A stretch of DNA of 64,000 nucleotides from Micrasema longulum (Eukaryota > Arthropoda > Insecta > Trichoptera > Brachycentridae). How positions within the stretch are numbered: position 1 is the first letter of the stretch; each line of letters starts with the position of its first letter. Positions 1-10,989 of this stretch are shown one piece after another. The notes beneath the pieces were generated by a model. It saw nothing but the letters and a program-made list of their open reading frames with translations, was not told the DNA's origin and searched no databases. A program made the position numbers and the translations under genes. The DNA lies in assembly GCA_022494885.1 (NCBI GenBank), contig JAGVSM010001651.1, positions 124,001-188,000 of the forward strand, in the 5' to 3' direction.

Positions 1-1060
1 AATACTAACTCACCAGTTCGTCAGTACTCAATAAAAATTCTTACACATTATTTAAAAAGCACCCTATCATTGCATAAACTACGAATTTTTAAATATTTTT
101 TTAATTTAAGTAAGAATAAAAAAAAATTATAATCATTCCTTTTTATTTTTTTTAAAAAGAAAACGAAAACTAACTCTTAAACAATTTCACACACATTATA
201 GACTGCTTGCATACAAGGTAATAGAATAAAACAACGTGTAAAAGTGTGTCTGTTATTCGAATTGCGGCGCCTACTGTTGTCTGGTGTCGAATGAACCGGG
301 GAATCCCACGCCGGCACCAACTGGCGTAGTTGTAAATCGGCGTAAATTAAACCGGCGCAAAACGATGTTTACCTGTGCTTTTAATTAATTGAAAACCAAA
401 TTGCTGAATTGATTTTGAATAAAAAACTGAGATATTAAGATAATACAAGGAGTTGGGACTACTTCTTGGCCTCTGTTCATACATCCTTCGCCTTCCTCAT
501 TAATCTGCATTAAGATTGTATTACTTCTTCCTGGGGTACCTTGTTAAGTCCCCCTGACGTTGGCGATCACCACAGCGAAAGTATCTCAGTCCTGCGTTAC
601 TCTTGTGTTCCGCAGCCAGGACAACTGCTTATTGGATGTACTCGCCATAGTGATTTGTATTACTAAAAAATAATTTTGCTTTCATTCTTCCATACTCAGC
701 TGATAGTCTCTTAGGACACAATAGCAGCTGGATGGTAGACTTTTGGATTCCCTCAATGCAATATTTCACTTTTCCTGGACTGAGATAGATAACCTTTTGT
801 TTATGTTACAAATGATCCAGCTACGTTTAATTTGTAGTACCAATTAGAGATGGACATTTTAGTTATTGAAAAGGGGAAGTAGTAACAGTTACTGTTTTAC
901 AAATTAAACTGGCATGAGAAGACAAACAGGTACAAGTAGCGGCTGAAAAAGTTTCACAAAAATTAAAAAAAGCCTGAATAGCCATTATATGTAATTATGT
1001 GATTATTTATATTGTTAAATAATTAGAAATAAAAAAAAGCATTAAGGACGTATTTATTAA
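1..1060. other. AT-rich DNA without recognisable gene
   Basis: No coding region is visible. Two GC-richer patches stand out: 255-365, and 475-660. The second shares short stretches (CCTGACGTTGGCGATCAC-like, then CAGCCAGGACAACTGC-like) with 7065-7170, so both may be remnants of one old repeat, possibly a LINE. The rest is A/T-rich with homopolymer runs. Confidence 0.4.
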
Positions 1061-1070
1061 ATAGCACTTG

Positions 1071-1143
1071 AACTCCGAGGAATTGAACCTGGAATTTTCC
1101 ATGCGTGAATGAAATGTCTTAGCCATTTCATGAGGGAGGCTGT
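1071..1143 (-). repeat. tRNA-headed SINE fragment (family SINE-B)
   Basis: Read on the minus strand, a box A-like stretch around GGCTAAGACA is followed about 30 nt later by a box B-like GGTTCAATTCC. The same head occurs at 22.1, 31.1, 49.1 and 51.2 kb, so this is a dispersed SINE and not a tRNA gene. Its body is not recognisable here. Confidence 0.5.
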
Positions 1144-1864
1144 TTTATTTATATAAATCTAAAACAAATATGTTTATAAACACCATTAAACAACATATAT
1201 ATGTTGGGTGTATTTTATTTGTACTTTATGGTTATATTCTCTTGTTTCATCAAATAAAAGGCAAAATTTATAATCATGATGAACTTTCACTAATTGTAAT
1301 GTAATGACAAAACAATTAAACGCAGATTTATTTACGGATAATCATTATATTGTGCGGTATTTGCTTTCCAAACAATCGGTGTTTTTTTTGTTAAAGTTTA
1401 TTGCTTATTTTATGTTTGAGAATATATTGAAACTAATTCTCTTGCTACGGGTGAAAACCTGTTATTGGCCAAGTTATTATTAGTTTTTTTTATGCAACGT
1501 AATTGTCAATGTTAGTTGTCCAAATAAATAGTAAAAAAACATTCGGTAAATTGCTTAGTTTACAAATTGAAGTATCTTAAATATGTCACTGATTTCATAT
1601 AATGAAAGCGCAATTGAACGCCTCAGTAAAGTGTAATCTTCAATTATGATTATTGCGGAGAGTTACAAATTGGGGTTGAATGGTGGCGGAAAACTGACAT
1701 AGAGTGCCTCCATTAAGGCGCTTCGTAATTTGATCAGAGTTGTTCCTGGTTCCACCAAGATCTCGCGATGATAAGTTCAGCTGAAAAGTGACGTCACGTG
1801 ACCACAGAACTTTACGATCGTGACGAAGTTTAATGGATTGACACAAACATTACAACTCCACTTT

Positions 1865-1890
1865 AACGCCTCGTTTTACAACGAGGCGTT
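1865..1890. repeat. Perfect 11-bp hairpin
   Basis: AACGCCTCGTT is followed by the loop TTAC and then its exact reverse complement AACGAGGCGTT. The stem is GC-richer than its surroundings. There is no poly-T run or gene next to it, so its role is unknown. Confidence 0.6.
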
Positions 1891-2089
1891 TGTCGATTGG
1901 ATAAAAAATATTTCTGTTTTTATGGCGTTGTAAAATGTTTAATTTTTGTAGACAGGAATTTTTATGTGCATGCAGTCAGTATTTTACCTTTTTATGAACT
2001 ATGAAGTCTGGTTTATGATAGATAAATGGAAACGGAATATCTTAAACTAAAATTAGTTATTTTTTCATAGCTATGTTAAAGCTGACAGT

Positions 2090-2470
2090 AGGATCGCAAT
2101 AAGTTGTGATGGTGTGATTCTACGCCCGGTTGCATTCCACCGGCAACAATACTGACTAGTCCCACTCGTTAGCGTCCGCGTCGCAAAACCTGGGCAGTGG
2201 GATTACACATATAACGATAGAATCACAGTAGATAACGAGAGGATGAAAGACGAATTTTTAGCACCTCCAAACCATTACCAACCAGCTGGTTGGTAATGGT
2301 TTGGAGGTTAACCCTTAGCTAAGGGGAGGCAACCCGGATAAAAAAATCCGCCAGCGAAGACAACGGAAAACCACTCTGGTTATTTTTTCCCAGAAATACT
2401 TTTGGGGCAGTGGTCGCCAACGTTGAGACGTCGAGGGGACCCGAAAAGGCACCGGAAGAAGAATATTTTA
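2090..2470. other. GC-rich structured segment with 46-bp perfect palindrome
   Basis: This segment is clearly GC-richer than its flanks. Positions 2113-2122 and 2218-2227 are perfect 10-bp inverted repeats (TGTGATTCTA / TAGAATCACA). Inside them CCCACT (2161-2166) pairs with AGTGGG (2196-2201) and GTTGC (2129-2133) pairs with GCAAC (2143-2147), a branched fold. Positions 2263-2308 form a perfect 46-bp palindrome. After it a 46-codon open frame runs to about 2470 without an obvious family. It could be the 5-prime region of a LINE or an uncharacterised mobile element; I cannot assign it. Confidence 0.4.
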
Positions 2471-3419
2471 GATAAACAACAATATGCACATATCAAATAA
2501 TAAAAACACACAACATTAGCATTTTGACGCGTCCAAAAATGCTAAGATACTTACTTAGGGCCTTTAATTTTTAGTTAAATGATTGTCCAATTTTTGTCAA
2601 TATTTTTGTTTGTTTTTTTAGTTTATCGAATATTTTTTATAGTTAAATTTGTCAAAAACGCAGCAGTTATAATATTTTTTTCTAATTTAACGTTTTTGAT
2701 GCAAGCGTTATGAAGTTGAGATTTTTAGATTAACTGTATGTTTTTTAATGTGCTCTTAAAATTTCCAAAGTTCAATCAACTCTTGCTTTTGTTTTATTGT
2801 AGTTTGGTAATTACAATATTATTTTGTTTAATCAATTTTTAAATCTTTTTCTCTAATGCAAAATCTGAAAATCATTAAGAATTTTAAAAAATTCGATTAA
2901 GTCTGTAAGTGAACGATATATTTAGTACCTACAATATACAATATGTATTTTATGGTAATCGAATACAATAAGCGCTTAGTTACGTATTCCATAACATTGT
3001 CTTACACTTTTCCTCAAAAGTATTGTTGTATTGTTTTCGACAATAATATTTTTGTTACATATTCTAACACTAAAGTATTAATAAGTTTATAGAAGCCTGT
3101 AAAAGGGTGAAAGGCCTAATTTTTCAAATAATAATTACGTGGAGGGGTACATAGTATTTCAACGAATAACTAATACATACATAAAAAATGAATTTTATCA
3201 AAAATAGTCAATAAATAACATAAATCTAAATACTTAATTACTCCTTATGTTCAGAATTCACTGTGACAAAAATTTACTGTTCGTGATAATAACATTGTTA
3301 TTACTAAAAAAAACGTTAGATAAATTTTTAGATTCTGGTTTTAAATGGCTAGTTTGATTTAAAGCGATCAAAACATTTCTGTTTTAGCTTTTATTTTCTT
3401 TAATTTTTAAAATTTAAAA
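2471..3419. other. AT-rich DNA, nothing recognised
   Basis: Long A/T runs with stops in all frames. No repeat shared with the rest of the window was noticed. Confidence 0.5.
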
Positions 3420-3672
3420 TCAACAAATGGTAGAATTGAAGAAATATGGATGTTCAAGCATGGGTAAAATGGTGAATGTTACACAGTGTGTAAAATGGAT
3501 ACTTAAACCAGCTAATGACAGGTAATAAGCCCTGTAAATGCCTAGACTTCCATATTCTCTTATTTAAGGAATTTTCCATCCCCGTTGTAATTTGTTAATC
3601 ATAATGACTCCCGAGGGGGTGAAATCTAGTCTATTGTCCACAAAAATATGGACAAACTCAAATATTGTATTT
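3420..3672 (+). repeat. FR interspersed repeat copy
   Basis: It contains the FR landmarks in order: CAACAAATGG, TGGATGTTCAA, GTGTGTAAAATGG, AACCAGC, GCCTAGACTTCCATATTC, CCCGTTGTAATTTG, then GACTCCCGAGGGGGTGAAAT and GGACAAACTCAAATATTGT. The join between the TTGTAATTTG end and the CCCGAGGGGG start is the same as at 7.6, 14.9, 40.0 and 42.7 kb. Confidence 0.8.
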
Positions 3673-4351
3673 AAAAAGGTATTTTTACGCTACAATATTT
3701 ACAAATCTGAAGCTAAATACTGATCAATTTCCCTTCAAGTACCAAAAATGATAAAAACGCGTTGCGATTCCCGTACCAATCCAGTCCCCTATGTACTATT
3801 CGGTACCGAAAAAGAATAATTACGATGATGATATTTCAATGTTAATTTTTTTTTTTCATAAAACTTGCCTTGATTTGGCGGTAGACTCACGTTGCCCATC
3901 GCAAAATCCATTTAAATGCGTCATAATAAAATATTTGTCTAGTAAACAATAGTAAAATCAAATCGCTTATTAATTGTGGAAGTCTGGCGCAGTAAACAAT
4001 AATGTTTCTAGAAATTTGTCTCATTAAGCGTCAGCAGGAAATGAAGTGTCAAAATTTCTGGCACTGAAGTCAGAAGCTTTTATTCGTACCCCATAATGGC
4101 GAGTACAGCAAGGAGTGTTTCCACGGACGGGGTATAAATTACAAGATTTTAATTTCAGATGTGGCAAGTTAGAATAATTTTCAGGTCAGGAGTGTAAAGA
4201 TTGCTCGATTTCAGGAGAAACTGGAATTACAAGCCATTTGAAATTACAATATTTTTCTGATTTCATTTAGCTTTATAACTAGTAATTCCGTACAGTAATT
4301 TGAAGTTAGCATTGCAAATATCAAGAATCTTATTATTAAAATCAGATTTAA

Positions 4352-5462
4352 GGCTGTCGTCAGGTAAAACGCACGAAAAATGAGGAAATCATACGATTTT
4401 GCCATGGAAAAAACGAATTATTTTTAAAAATCGTGCAATTATAAAAAAACAATAATTTTTAAAGGTATTTTTATTATAAAATATACTTAAAAGATTTATG
4501 AAACTAAAATTTTATTTTCGACCGTCAGATTACGCCATTTCAAATTTAGACTAATTTTTGGGGTCACAATTCTTTTACAAAGATTGAGTATTGAACTAAA
4601 TTTCGACATATTGATTTAAAGATAAATTGATAAATTGAACATGAAAGTGGCAGAAAACATTTTTATTTTTTCGTTTTTGAAAAAAAATACAAGCATTTTA
4701 AATCACATAAATTTTGTGACATTTTCCTTTATTTCTACATAAAATTATGCTTACGGCAATACTTAAAAAAAAATACATTCAAGTAGAATTTTTTTTACAG
4801 GATTATATTTTTTTTATTTTTTAAAGAAGATAGTTCTTGTTATAATATTCTATTTTTAATAATATCGTATTTAGGTTTTTATTATCTTTATACCGGTACC
4901 GGTAAGGGCAGGTATGAAGGTAATAAAAACCTTAATGATTTATTGTTTGAAATTGAATATTACAACCAGAATTATTTTCTTTAAAGAAAAAGAAAATACA
5001 ATTCTATAAGAAAATGTTTTAACTAAAATATTTCAAAAATTAATTTTCAATAAGTATTACTGAAGGCATAATTTTACTTAAAAATAAAGGAAAATGTCAA
5101 CAAAAATTATGTAACTTAAAATGCTTGTATATCTTTTCAAAAACAAAAAATTAAGATTTTGTTTCGGCCACTTTCATGTTCGATTTACTATCTTTAAATC
5201 ATAACAACAAATTTTAGTTCAATATTTAGTCTTTATATAAGAATTGTCGCCCCAAAAATCAGTCTTAATATGAAATGGCTAAATATGCCGGTCAAAAAAA
5301 ATAAAATTTTGAAGTATATTTTTTAATAGCAATATATATATTTTTTTGTTTTTATCAAATTTTTTATATTTTTTTTACTACGCGATTTTTAAAAACATTA
5401 GTTTCAAAATGGCGAAATCGTATGATTTCCTCATTTTTCGTACATTTTACCCAACTACACCC
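4352..5462. mobile_element. 1.1-kb foldback element (long inverted repeat)
   Basis: The two halves are reverse complements of one another, roughly 80% identical by eye, and meet at a palindrome at 4891-4904 (TACCGGTACCGGTA). Matching landmarks include CGAAAAATGAGGAAATCATA near both ends, GAACATGAAAGTGGC at about 4637 and its complement near 5170, and TTTTTGGGG(T/C)(C/G)ACAATTCTT near 4555 and 5250. Outer ends read GGCTGTCGTCAGGTAAAA on the left and, complemented, GGGTGTAGTTGGGTAAAA on the right. No transposase frame is present. This is a non-autonomous foldback or a long-TIR MITE; no convincing target duplication was found. Confidence 0.75.
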
Positions 5463-6100
5463 ATTAGAGTGTAAACATAAAAATGATTAATTCCAAGGGG
5501 TTTGAATTTTTTTTATCTATGGTTCGAAGAACGTTTAACATAAAATTAAACATTGAAAAAAATCACATAATATTAAATGTAAGCAAAAAATTAAAAACAG
5601 TTCACAATGATACTGAAACTTGTACAGCTTTAAAACCGGTCGGTAGAAAAAAAGTGGTGAAAACAAAGTTGTTTTATTTATTTATTTCAAATTAATTTAT
5701 TTTGATTTAGGTTTACATACAGTAAAACACATATATAGATAAACATATATTAACACACCAATATTCATGAAATACAAGAAATACGCAATGCTGTCTTGTA
5801 CTATAATTAAAAAAATATTTAAAACATAGAAATGAGTAATAAATAGCATACCAAAAATTGCAGATGACGATAAATTTTAAAATATAAATTAAATATATAA
5901 GCGCGTGAATATGAAACATTGTGATGTAAAATATAATATACAAAATATTAAAATACTAAATTTATAAACATTTTAGATGAACAAAAATGATTTAAAACTC
6001 AGTGAAATGAAAACAAAAAAAATGATTTTTAAAGTTGTATTACGTCGTAGTACTTAATTGTTCCTGAACTAACACCTTAAGTGTAAAACATATCACCCTT
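5463..6100. other. AT-rich DNA with small unassigned open frame
   Basis: A 70-codon open frame at 5483-5695 (+) is lysine-rich and matches no family I know. It most likely reflects A-rich composition. Nothing else was recognised. Confidence 0.4.
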
Positions 6101-6104
6101 CAAA

Positions 6105-6195
6105 TGAGAGATGATCTAGATACGCTGCGGTTGGAGAGGCCATGCGATGCCCTATGCACCTCCAGATGCAGATCGGGAGGTGATGATAATGTTAA
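6105..6195 (+). repeat. SINE-A 3-prime end fragment
   Basis: It matches the 3-prime body of SINE-A at 56.2 kb: GATACGCTGC, then a CCTATGCACCT-like stretch, GGGAGGTGATGATAATG and the ATG-rich tail. The tRNA-like head is absent. Confidence 0.5.
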
Positions 6196-6418
6196 GCAAA
6201 ATATATATATATTTTTTTCATATGCATTTTTTCTATAGATGGCATATGCAGGGTCCCGAGTGGATAATGAAGATGTGTGTAAATTAAATACATACACAAT
6301 ACTGTAGTTCGAGTAGTGAACTTGTGATTGAGAAACAATGTTCTATTGCATTAAGCTGTTAGTTCTCTCAAAGCTTCGGTCAGCGTTGAAAGGTTGTTCT
6401 CAGTATTACTCACTTCTC

Positions 6419-6842
6419 TAGTTGTTAATCTTAATGACTTCCAAGGGGGTGAAGTCGGGTCTTTTGTCTACAAACATTTGGACAAATTCAAATATTGTTA
6501 TAAAAACAACTGGTCCAAGAAAAAGTTCAAAAATTGGAAAATTGTTTTCAGGCGTTGCGTAGTATGCGAAAAAGTAAGTTGTTTAAAAATAATCAAACAA
6601 AATATCTTCATCTGACTGTCAGATGAAGCTCTTCACAACAATAAAGGTTTCAGCTCTTTAATTTCACTAAAATCAACAAATGGAAGAATTGAAGAAGTAT
6701 AGATGTTCAAACATAGGCAAAATGGTGGATGGTACACAGTGTGTAAAGTGGCCACTTAAACCAGCCAATGACAGGTAATAATCCCTCTAAATGCCCCGAC
6801 TTCCATATTCTCTACTTTAAGGTATTCTCCATCCCTGTTTTA
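6419..6842 (+). repeat. FR interspersed repeat, long copy
   Basis: It runs from the GACTTCCAAGGGGGTGAAGT start through GGACAAATTC, AACTGGTCCAAG, the CAGGCGTTGCGTAGTATG middle, CAATAAAGGTTTCAGCTC, GTGTGTAAAGTGGCCACTTA and GACAGGTAAT to CCATCCCTGTT. It shows the full order of the roughly 420-bp FR unit. A short palindrome CTTCATCTGACTGTCAGATG lies at about 6606-6625. Short frames here are incidental. Confidence 0.8.
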
Positions 6843-7064
6843 TTATTTTTATTATTTTCTAGTGCTGTTTATTTATGCTGCTGCAGCTCACGACTAAACG
6901 TGAAAAACAAAAACTTCGCATTGATATGTCTATTTTGAGAGAAAAATAATTGGAGTAATGTAATGTGTTACAGTTGAGAAGAAAATATTAAATTAGTTTC
7001 TAAATATTTAAACAAAATGCTGAATTGAGTTTTTTAATTTCATTCATTTAAATTAACTTTTCTT

Positions 7065-7170
7065 TTTGTCTCCTATCAGGTGTGCCTGACGGTGGCAATC
7101 ACTTCTTGAAAGGCCTCCCTGATTTGCGCTGCCAGAAACAACTCTTCCATACACCCCAATTTGGTTCAGC
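7065..7170. repeat. Possible old repeat shared with 475-660
   Basis: GTGCCTGACGGTGGCAATCAC and GCTGCCAGAAACAACTC resemble segments at about 550-640. The family is unknown and the match is short. Confidence 0.25.
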
Positions 7171-7189
7171 CTTTTATGTTTATTTATTA

Positions 7190-8400
7190 ATTTTATTATT
7201 TTTTTTTACAATATACATAAAAGATAAAATAGTACATTAAAAAAAGAACAATTACAAAGAAATGAAATGCATATGAATAAAAAGAGTAGCATGGCCTGTT
7301 CGTGGGTAAACAAAAAATGTTGATGAATTTTTTGCTCCCATAATAAATAGACAGGTTTAATATTTTTATTGAATATTTTTAAAAAAATGTATTCTGTAAG
7401 AGATAAGCAGGTACATTTTTATTTTTTAATAATTAAAAAAGAAAAAAATATAAAACAATATTCCACTATTTGAGTTTGTCCAAATGCTTGCTGACAAAAG
7501 ACTGGATTTCACCCCCTCGGGAGTTATTAAGATTAACAAATTACAACAGGGATGAAGAATTTACTTAAACCAGCCATAAGTTCTGTAAATGCCTAGACTT
7601 CCATATTGCCTTCTTAAAGGTATTTTCCATCAATGTTGTAATATTTTAGTCTTAATGACTCCCGAGGGGGTGAAATCCAGTCTTTTGTCTACAAACATTT
7701 GGACAAACTCAAATATTGTCATAAAACCAACTGGCCCAAAAAAAAGTTTAAAAATCGGAAAATTGTTTTTAGACGTTGCCTAGTATGTGAAATAATTCAG
7801 TCAGATTAATCTCTTCACAACAACAAAGGATTTAGCTCTTTAACTTCACTTAACCCAGCCAATGACAGGTCATAAGCCCCGTAAATGCCTAGAATTCAAT
7901 ATTCCCTTCTTGAAGGTGTTCTCCATCCCTGTTGTAATTTGTTAATAACAATATTCCTTATTATTAAAGGATACATATTATAGAACAAAATATATCATAG
8001 GAAAACAGAGTTGATGTCTTTAGTTTGAATCCAGTATAGTGCAAGTTTTTAATAGAGGAAATTTTTTAAAAGTTTGGGATTAACTAAATATTATCAGTAC
8101 AGAAAGAATAAAAAAAAATGGACCTATAAAATATGCATGCCTCTATTTCTGTAAAAGATAATATGGTATTTTTTTAGAGTGATTAAAAAAAACACAAAAA
8201 TACTCCTTATTATTAAAGGGCAACAAAATATATCATAAAAAAAAAATAATCATATCTTAAGTTTGAATCCAGGATAGTGCATGTTTTTTAAAAGAAGGAC
8301 AATTTTGAAAGTTTGGAATCAATGAAATAATATCAGTAAAAACAGAATTAAACGTTTTTGTAAAAATTACTAATAAATAAATTTTGGATTTTATCAAACG
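7190..8400 (+). mobile_element. LD repeat, interrupted by an FR insertion
   Basis: This repeat is shared, in the opposite orientation, with 28225-28710. Part L is 7190-7464 (landmark TTGCTCCCATAATAAATAGA, complemented at 28.56 kb). Part D follows at 7947-8175 (CTTATTATTAAAGG, TTTAGTTTGAATCCAG, GTTTGGGATTAA, GGACCTATAAAATATGCATG) and again, as a degenerate second copy, at 8195-8400. The 28-kb copy joins L to D directly, so the FR block at 7465-7946 is a later insertion. The family is unknown; it could be a LINE 3-prime UTR. Confidence 0.6.
7465..7946. mobile_element. FR element nested in LD, 11-bp target duplication
   Basis: The block begins with a complemented FR start (GTTTGTCCAAATGCTTG to ACAGGGATGAAGAAT, 7469-7560) and continues with a forward FR copy (7562-7946, including CTCCCGAGGGGGTGAAATCC, GGCCCAAAAAAAAG, GCCTAGAATTC and CTGTTGTAATTTG). 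AACAATATTCC flanks it at 7454-7464 and 7947-7957, and the uninterrupted relative at 28.4 kb has the equivalent empty site. This gives natural boundaries of about 482 bp for one FR insertion. Confidence 0.65.
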
Positions 8401-8499
8401 CCTATGAAACATGCGTACACATCCACGTTCATATCACGGCATTTTTTTAACGAGCAATTTAATACAACATCTTATAAAAGATAAACTTAAAAAAACATT

Positions 8500-8845
8500 C
8501 TTACTCACGTTCTCTGTGTTCAAAGAGATAAATAATATAGTTTTGTGTGTGAAATAGAATCAGAATCCTGAATGAGTGTTTTTGACTTGATGGCTGCTCT
8601 CGGGTAAAAAACAAGAATAAGGACATCAAATGGATATAAGTCCTTCTCGTTATGTAGTGGTTAAAGTGTTTATCTTCTATTTTCAGGTCTTAGGTTCAAT
8701 TCCTGAATAGGTGGTCAAGAAATGTTGATTTTAAATATTGCTTGAATTACAATATTTCATTGTTCTTGGACGGCGCCTCAAATGTGTGAGTTATCACTCT
8801 TTTTCCATGTAACAGATGATCGACATACGCTGGATTCGGTTTATT
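8500..8845 (+). repeat. SINE-A copy with upstream extension
   Basis: GCTGCTCTCGGGTAAAA (about 8595) is followed by the tRNA-like head GTAGTGGTTAAAGTG and box B-like TAGGTTCAATTCC (8655-8720), then by body landmarks (TGTAACAGATGATCGACATACGCTGG near 8810). The same order occurs at 49.37-49.8 kb. It is diverged. Confidence 0.55.
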
Positions 8846-8849
8846 TTTT

Positions 8850-9790
8850 TATATTTTTTTTATTTTTATTATTTTATTTTATTAAGGAAACATATTATAG
8901 TACAAGTACAAAGTTTATATTTTACACAGTTAAACTTAACTCTAATGGAACAGTGAAGTTTACATATTATAAAGTAGTTATATTTAAGGTTAATAATTAA
9001 AGTACAAAAATAGAAGGAAAAAAAAACATTAATAAAAGTTGTTTAAAAATTAAAATGAATTTAAAAAAAGTTAAGAATTAAAATAAAGAACGAAAAACGT
9101 GCTCAGATGAAAAATAAAATAAAATAATAATAACATTTTTAAAAAAGAAAAACATAAATATACTCATACACATTTTAAGGGATTTAAAGAAACGATGAGA
9201 AGAATCATTAAATAATCTTTGAATCGCTTAATAATGCGGTGGACTTTGCACCACCGCAGAAAAGAGAATGACGATTAACTCACGTGCAAAATAAACAAAC
9301 ACTTATAAGAAAATATTTCAGTAAATTAATGCCATATTTTTCTCAAATATAAATGATGATTTGAAAGTTCAAATAGTAAATTAGATCAGTGAAGTTGAAA
9401 ATATAAGCCGTCAATGGTTTTAACAGTAATTCGGCAAAAATTTAAATTAAAATTAAAATTTCTAAAAATGATAACCAAAACATTTCTAAGCAGTTAACTG
9501 AATACTAGTTAGCTAACGAGGTCGGAAATCCTGCATAGAAGAATACGACGATAATATTTGCGGGAATTAACGAAAAAATAAGAGCTTTATGGAATAAACG
9601 AGCAAACGAAGCGTGTGATTTGAGTGCCCTCAACTTGGCCATTAAAGAAGCTTCAGAAAATTCTGAGAAGCATTTTAGAGCGAAGTCCACTACCCACAGA
9701 GAAAATAGAAGGAAAGAGTGAGACGAAGAACACTCAACTCTCTCCGGGCGGAGCGGTGTACGAAAAACACTTTAAACACAATAAAATTAA
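8850..9790. other. AT-rich DNA, nothing recognised
   Basis: A T-rich run (8855-8885) precedes AAGGAAACATATTATAGTAC. Short frames at 8782-9000 and 9505-9690 show no family features. No gene is called. Confidence 0.45.
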
Positions 9791-10055
9791 TATGATTAAT
9801 TGATTGATTTAAAATTTGTATTTACTTTATGGTAATTCATTTTTGATTTTATTAATTTGATTTATTTACTTAAAAAATTGACAAATAGAGATAAAACCTT
9901 ATCTTTATTATGTCATTTAATCATTGTTGACGGCATGTTTATCTAAAATAAATAAACAAATATATTTCAATGATTCATTCACTCTATAATCATCGTTGAA
10001 TTGTATGTCTCCGGATTCAATTTGGTTCTGCGCGCTTTAAGGGTTAAAAAAATAT

Positions 10056-10247
10056 TTGAGTAACAATGGAGAGCAGTTTGGGGAAGCGGTCAGCCTCAGA
10101 CAGTTGTTGTGTTCGAGATTAGAGGAAGTCCGAGGAAAAGTTTCTAGAAGATTTACCAAGTTTCCCTCAGATTGCGGTATTGATGAGCATTGTCCAGATT
10201 CGCCAAAGAAACCAAACTACTCTATTCATTCTAACGGACCTACTTAA
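10056..10247 (+). other. Orphan 63-codon ORF, possible gene remnant
   Basis: An open frame of 63 codons starts at an ATG inside AACAATGG-like context and ends at TTAATTAA. It is less A/T-biased than its neighbours and has mixed amino acids with arginine, lysine and proline, but no domain I recognise. A second overlapping frame is also mostly open, which weakens the coding case. CAAAATAAATTTTGAAAATT about 50 bp downstream resembles a poly(A) signal plus short A-rich tail, so a decayed retrocopy is possible. Function unknown. Confidence 0.2.
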
Positions 10248-10434
10248 TTAACAACTATCCTAACCCATTACTGTATTCATGCGAATACAAAATAAATTTT
10301 GAAAATTAAAAAAATATGACCTAATATTGTACTGTTGGGACCAGGGCCCCGAGTACAATGGGAAGTAAACAGAGGTATCTTCGACTGCCTATAAAATAAA
10401 ATAGAAATTCATGTACGAAAATGTGTGTTTTATA

Positions 10435-10800
10435 AATGTAAATTATACATTGGCAGGCTTATTACTAAATGGCAATTTATTTCCACCAACCAATTTAATT
10501 AAATAAATAAAAGTTTAATATCATATTTTAAGTTACAAAAGGTATTTTATAGAAAATAAAATAAAAGCAAACGATATACAAATATAGAAATAACTGTATT
10601 TGTAAATAAATTATTTTTAATTAGTACTACTGCTCAATGAGATAAAAAAGAAAGGAGGATATATTAAGAAAGATAATGGAGATGTTTTTTAAAAGAGATT
10701 AAAACAGAGATTCTGTGGAAACATATTTAAAAGTGAATGAAAGATGATTCCACAGTCTAGTTTTATGTAGAATTTTAGGTAATATTAATATATGTAATCA
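10435..10800 (-). pseudogene. CR1-like LINE tail (5-prime truncated)
   Basis: Complemented, it matches the CR1-like LINE tail at 15.8-16.35 kb: a GACTGTGGAATCATCTTTCA-like stretch (about 10745-10762), remnants of the final RT codons, then a 3-prime region with TTGGTTGGTGGAAATAAATTG and GGCTTATTACTAAATGGC. The coding part is too decayed to translate. A third copy lies at 23.69-24.0 kb, also on the minus strand. Confidence 0.6.
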
Positions 10801-10803
10801 ACA

Positions 10804-10985
10804 GAGATGAAAAACACATGAAGTCTAGGCATCTTAAATCGAGGCTGGTTAAAATGTTTACTTTACACACTGTGTAACATTCACCATTCTGCACATATTT
10901 GAACATCTATATTCCTTCAGTTATTTCATCTTATGATGTTTGTGAAGTTAAAGAGCTAAAACCTTTATTTATGCGGGTGAGATTC
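10804..10985 (-). repeat. FR interspersed repeat copy
   Basis: GAAGTCTAGGCATC, GAGGCTGGTTAAA, TTTACACACTGTGTAACATT, GAACATCTATATTCC, AGTTAAAGAGCTAAAACC and GCGGGTGAGATTCATC appear in the complemented FR order. It abuts the CR1 tail. Confidence 0.75.
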
Positions 10986-10989
10986 ATCC

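Noticed and set aside
1789..1800. Overlapping TGACGTCA and CACGTG boxes
   Set aside because: A neat CRE/E-box overlap, but there is no promoter, exon or CpG context nearby; a 12-bp match can occur by chance in 64 kb.
7589..7783. Short frames in FR copies (also 6394-6615, 40004-40210)
   Set aside because: The shared TPEGVKSSLLSTNIWTNS reading arises from repeat sequence; other FR copies break or shift it, so there is no sign of selection for protein.
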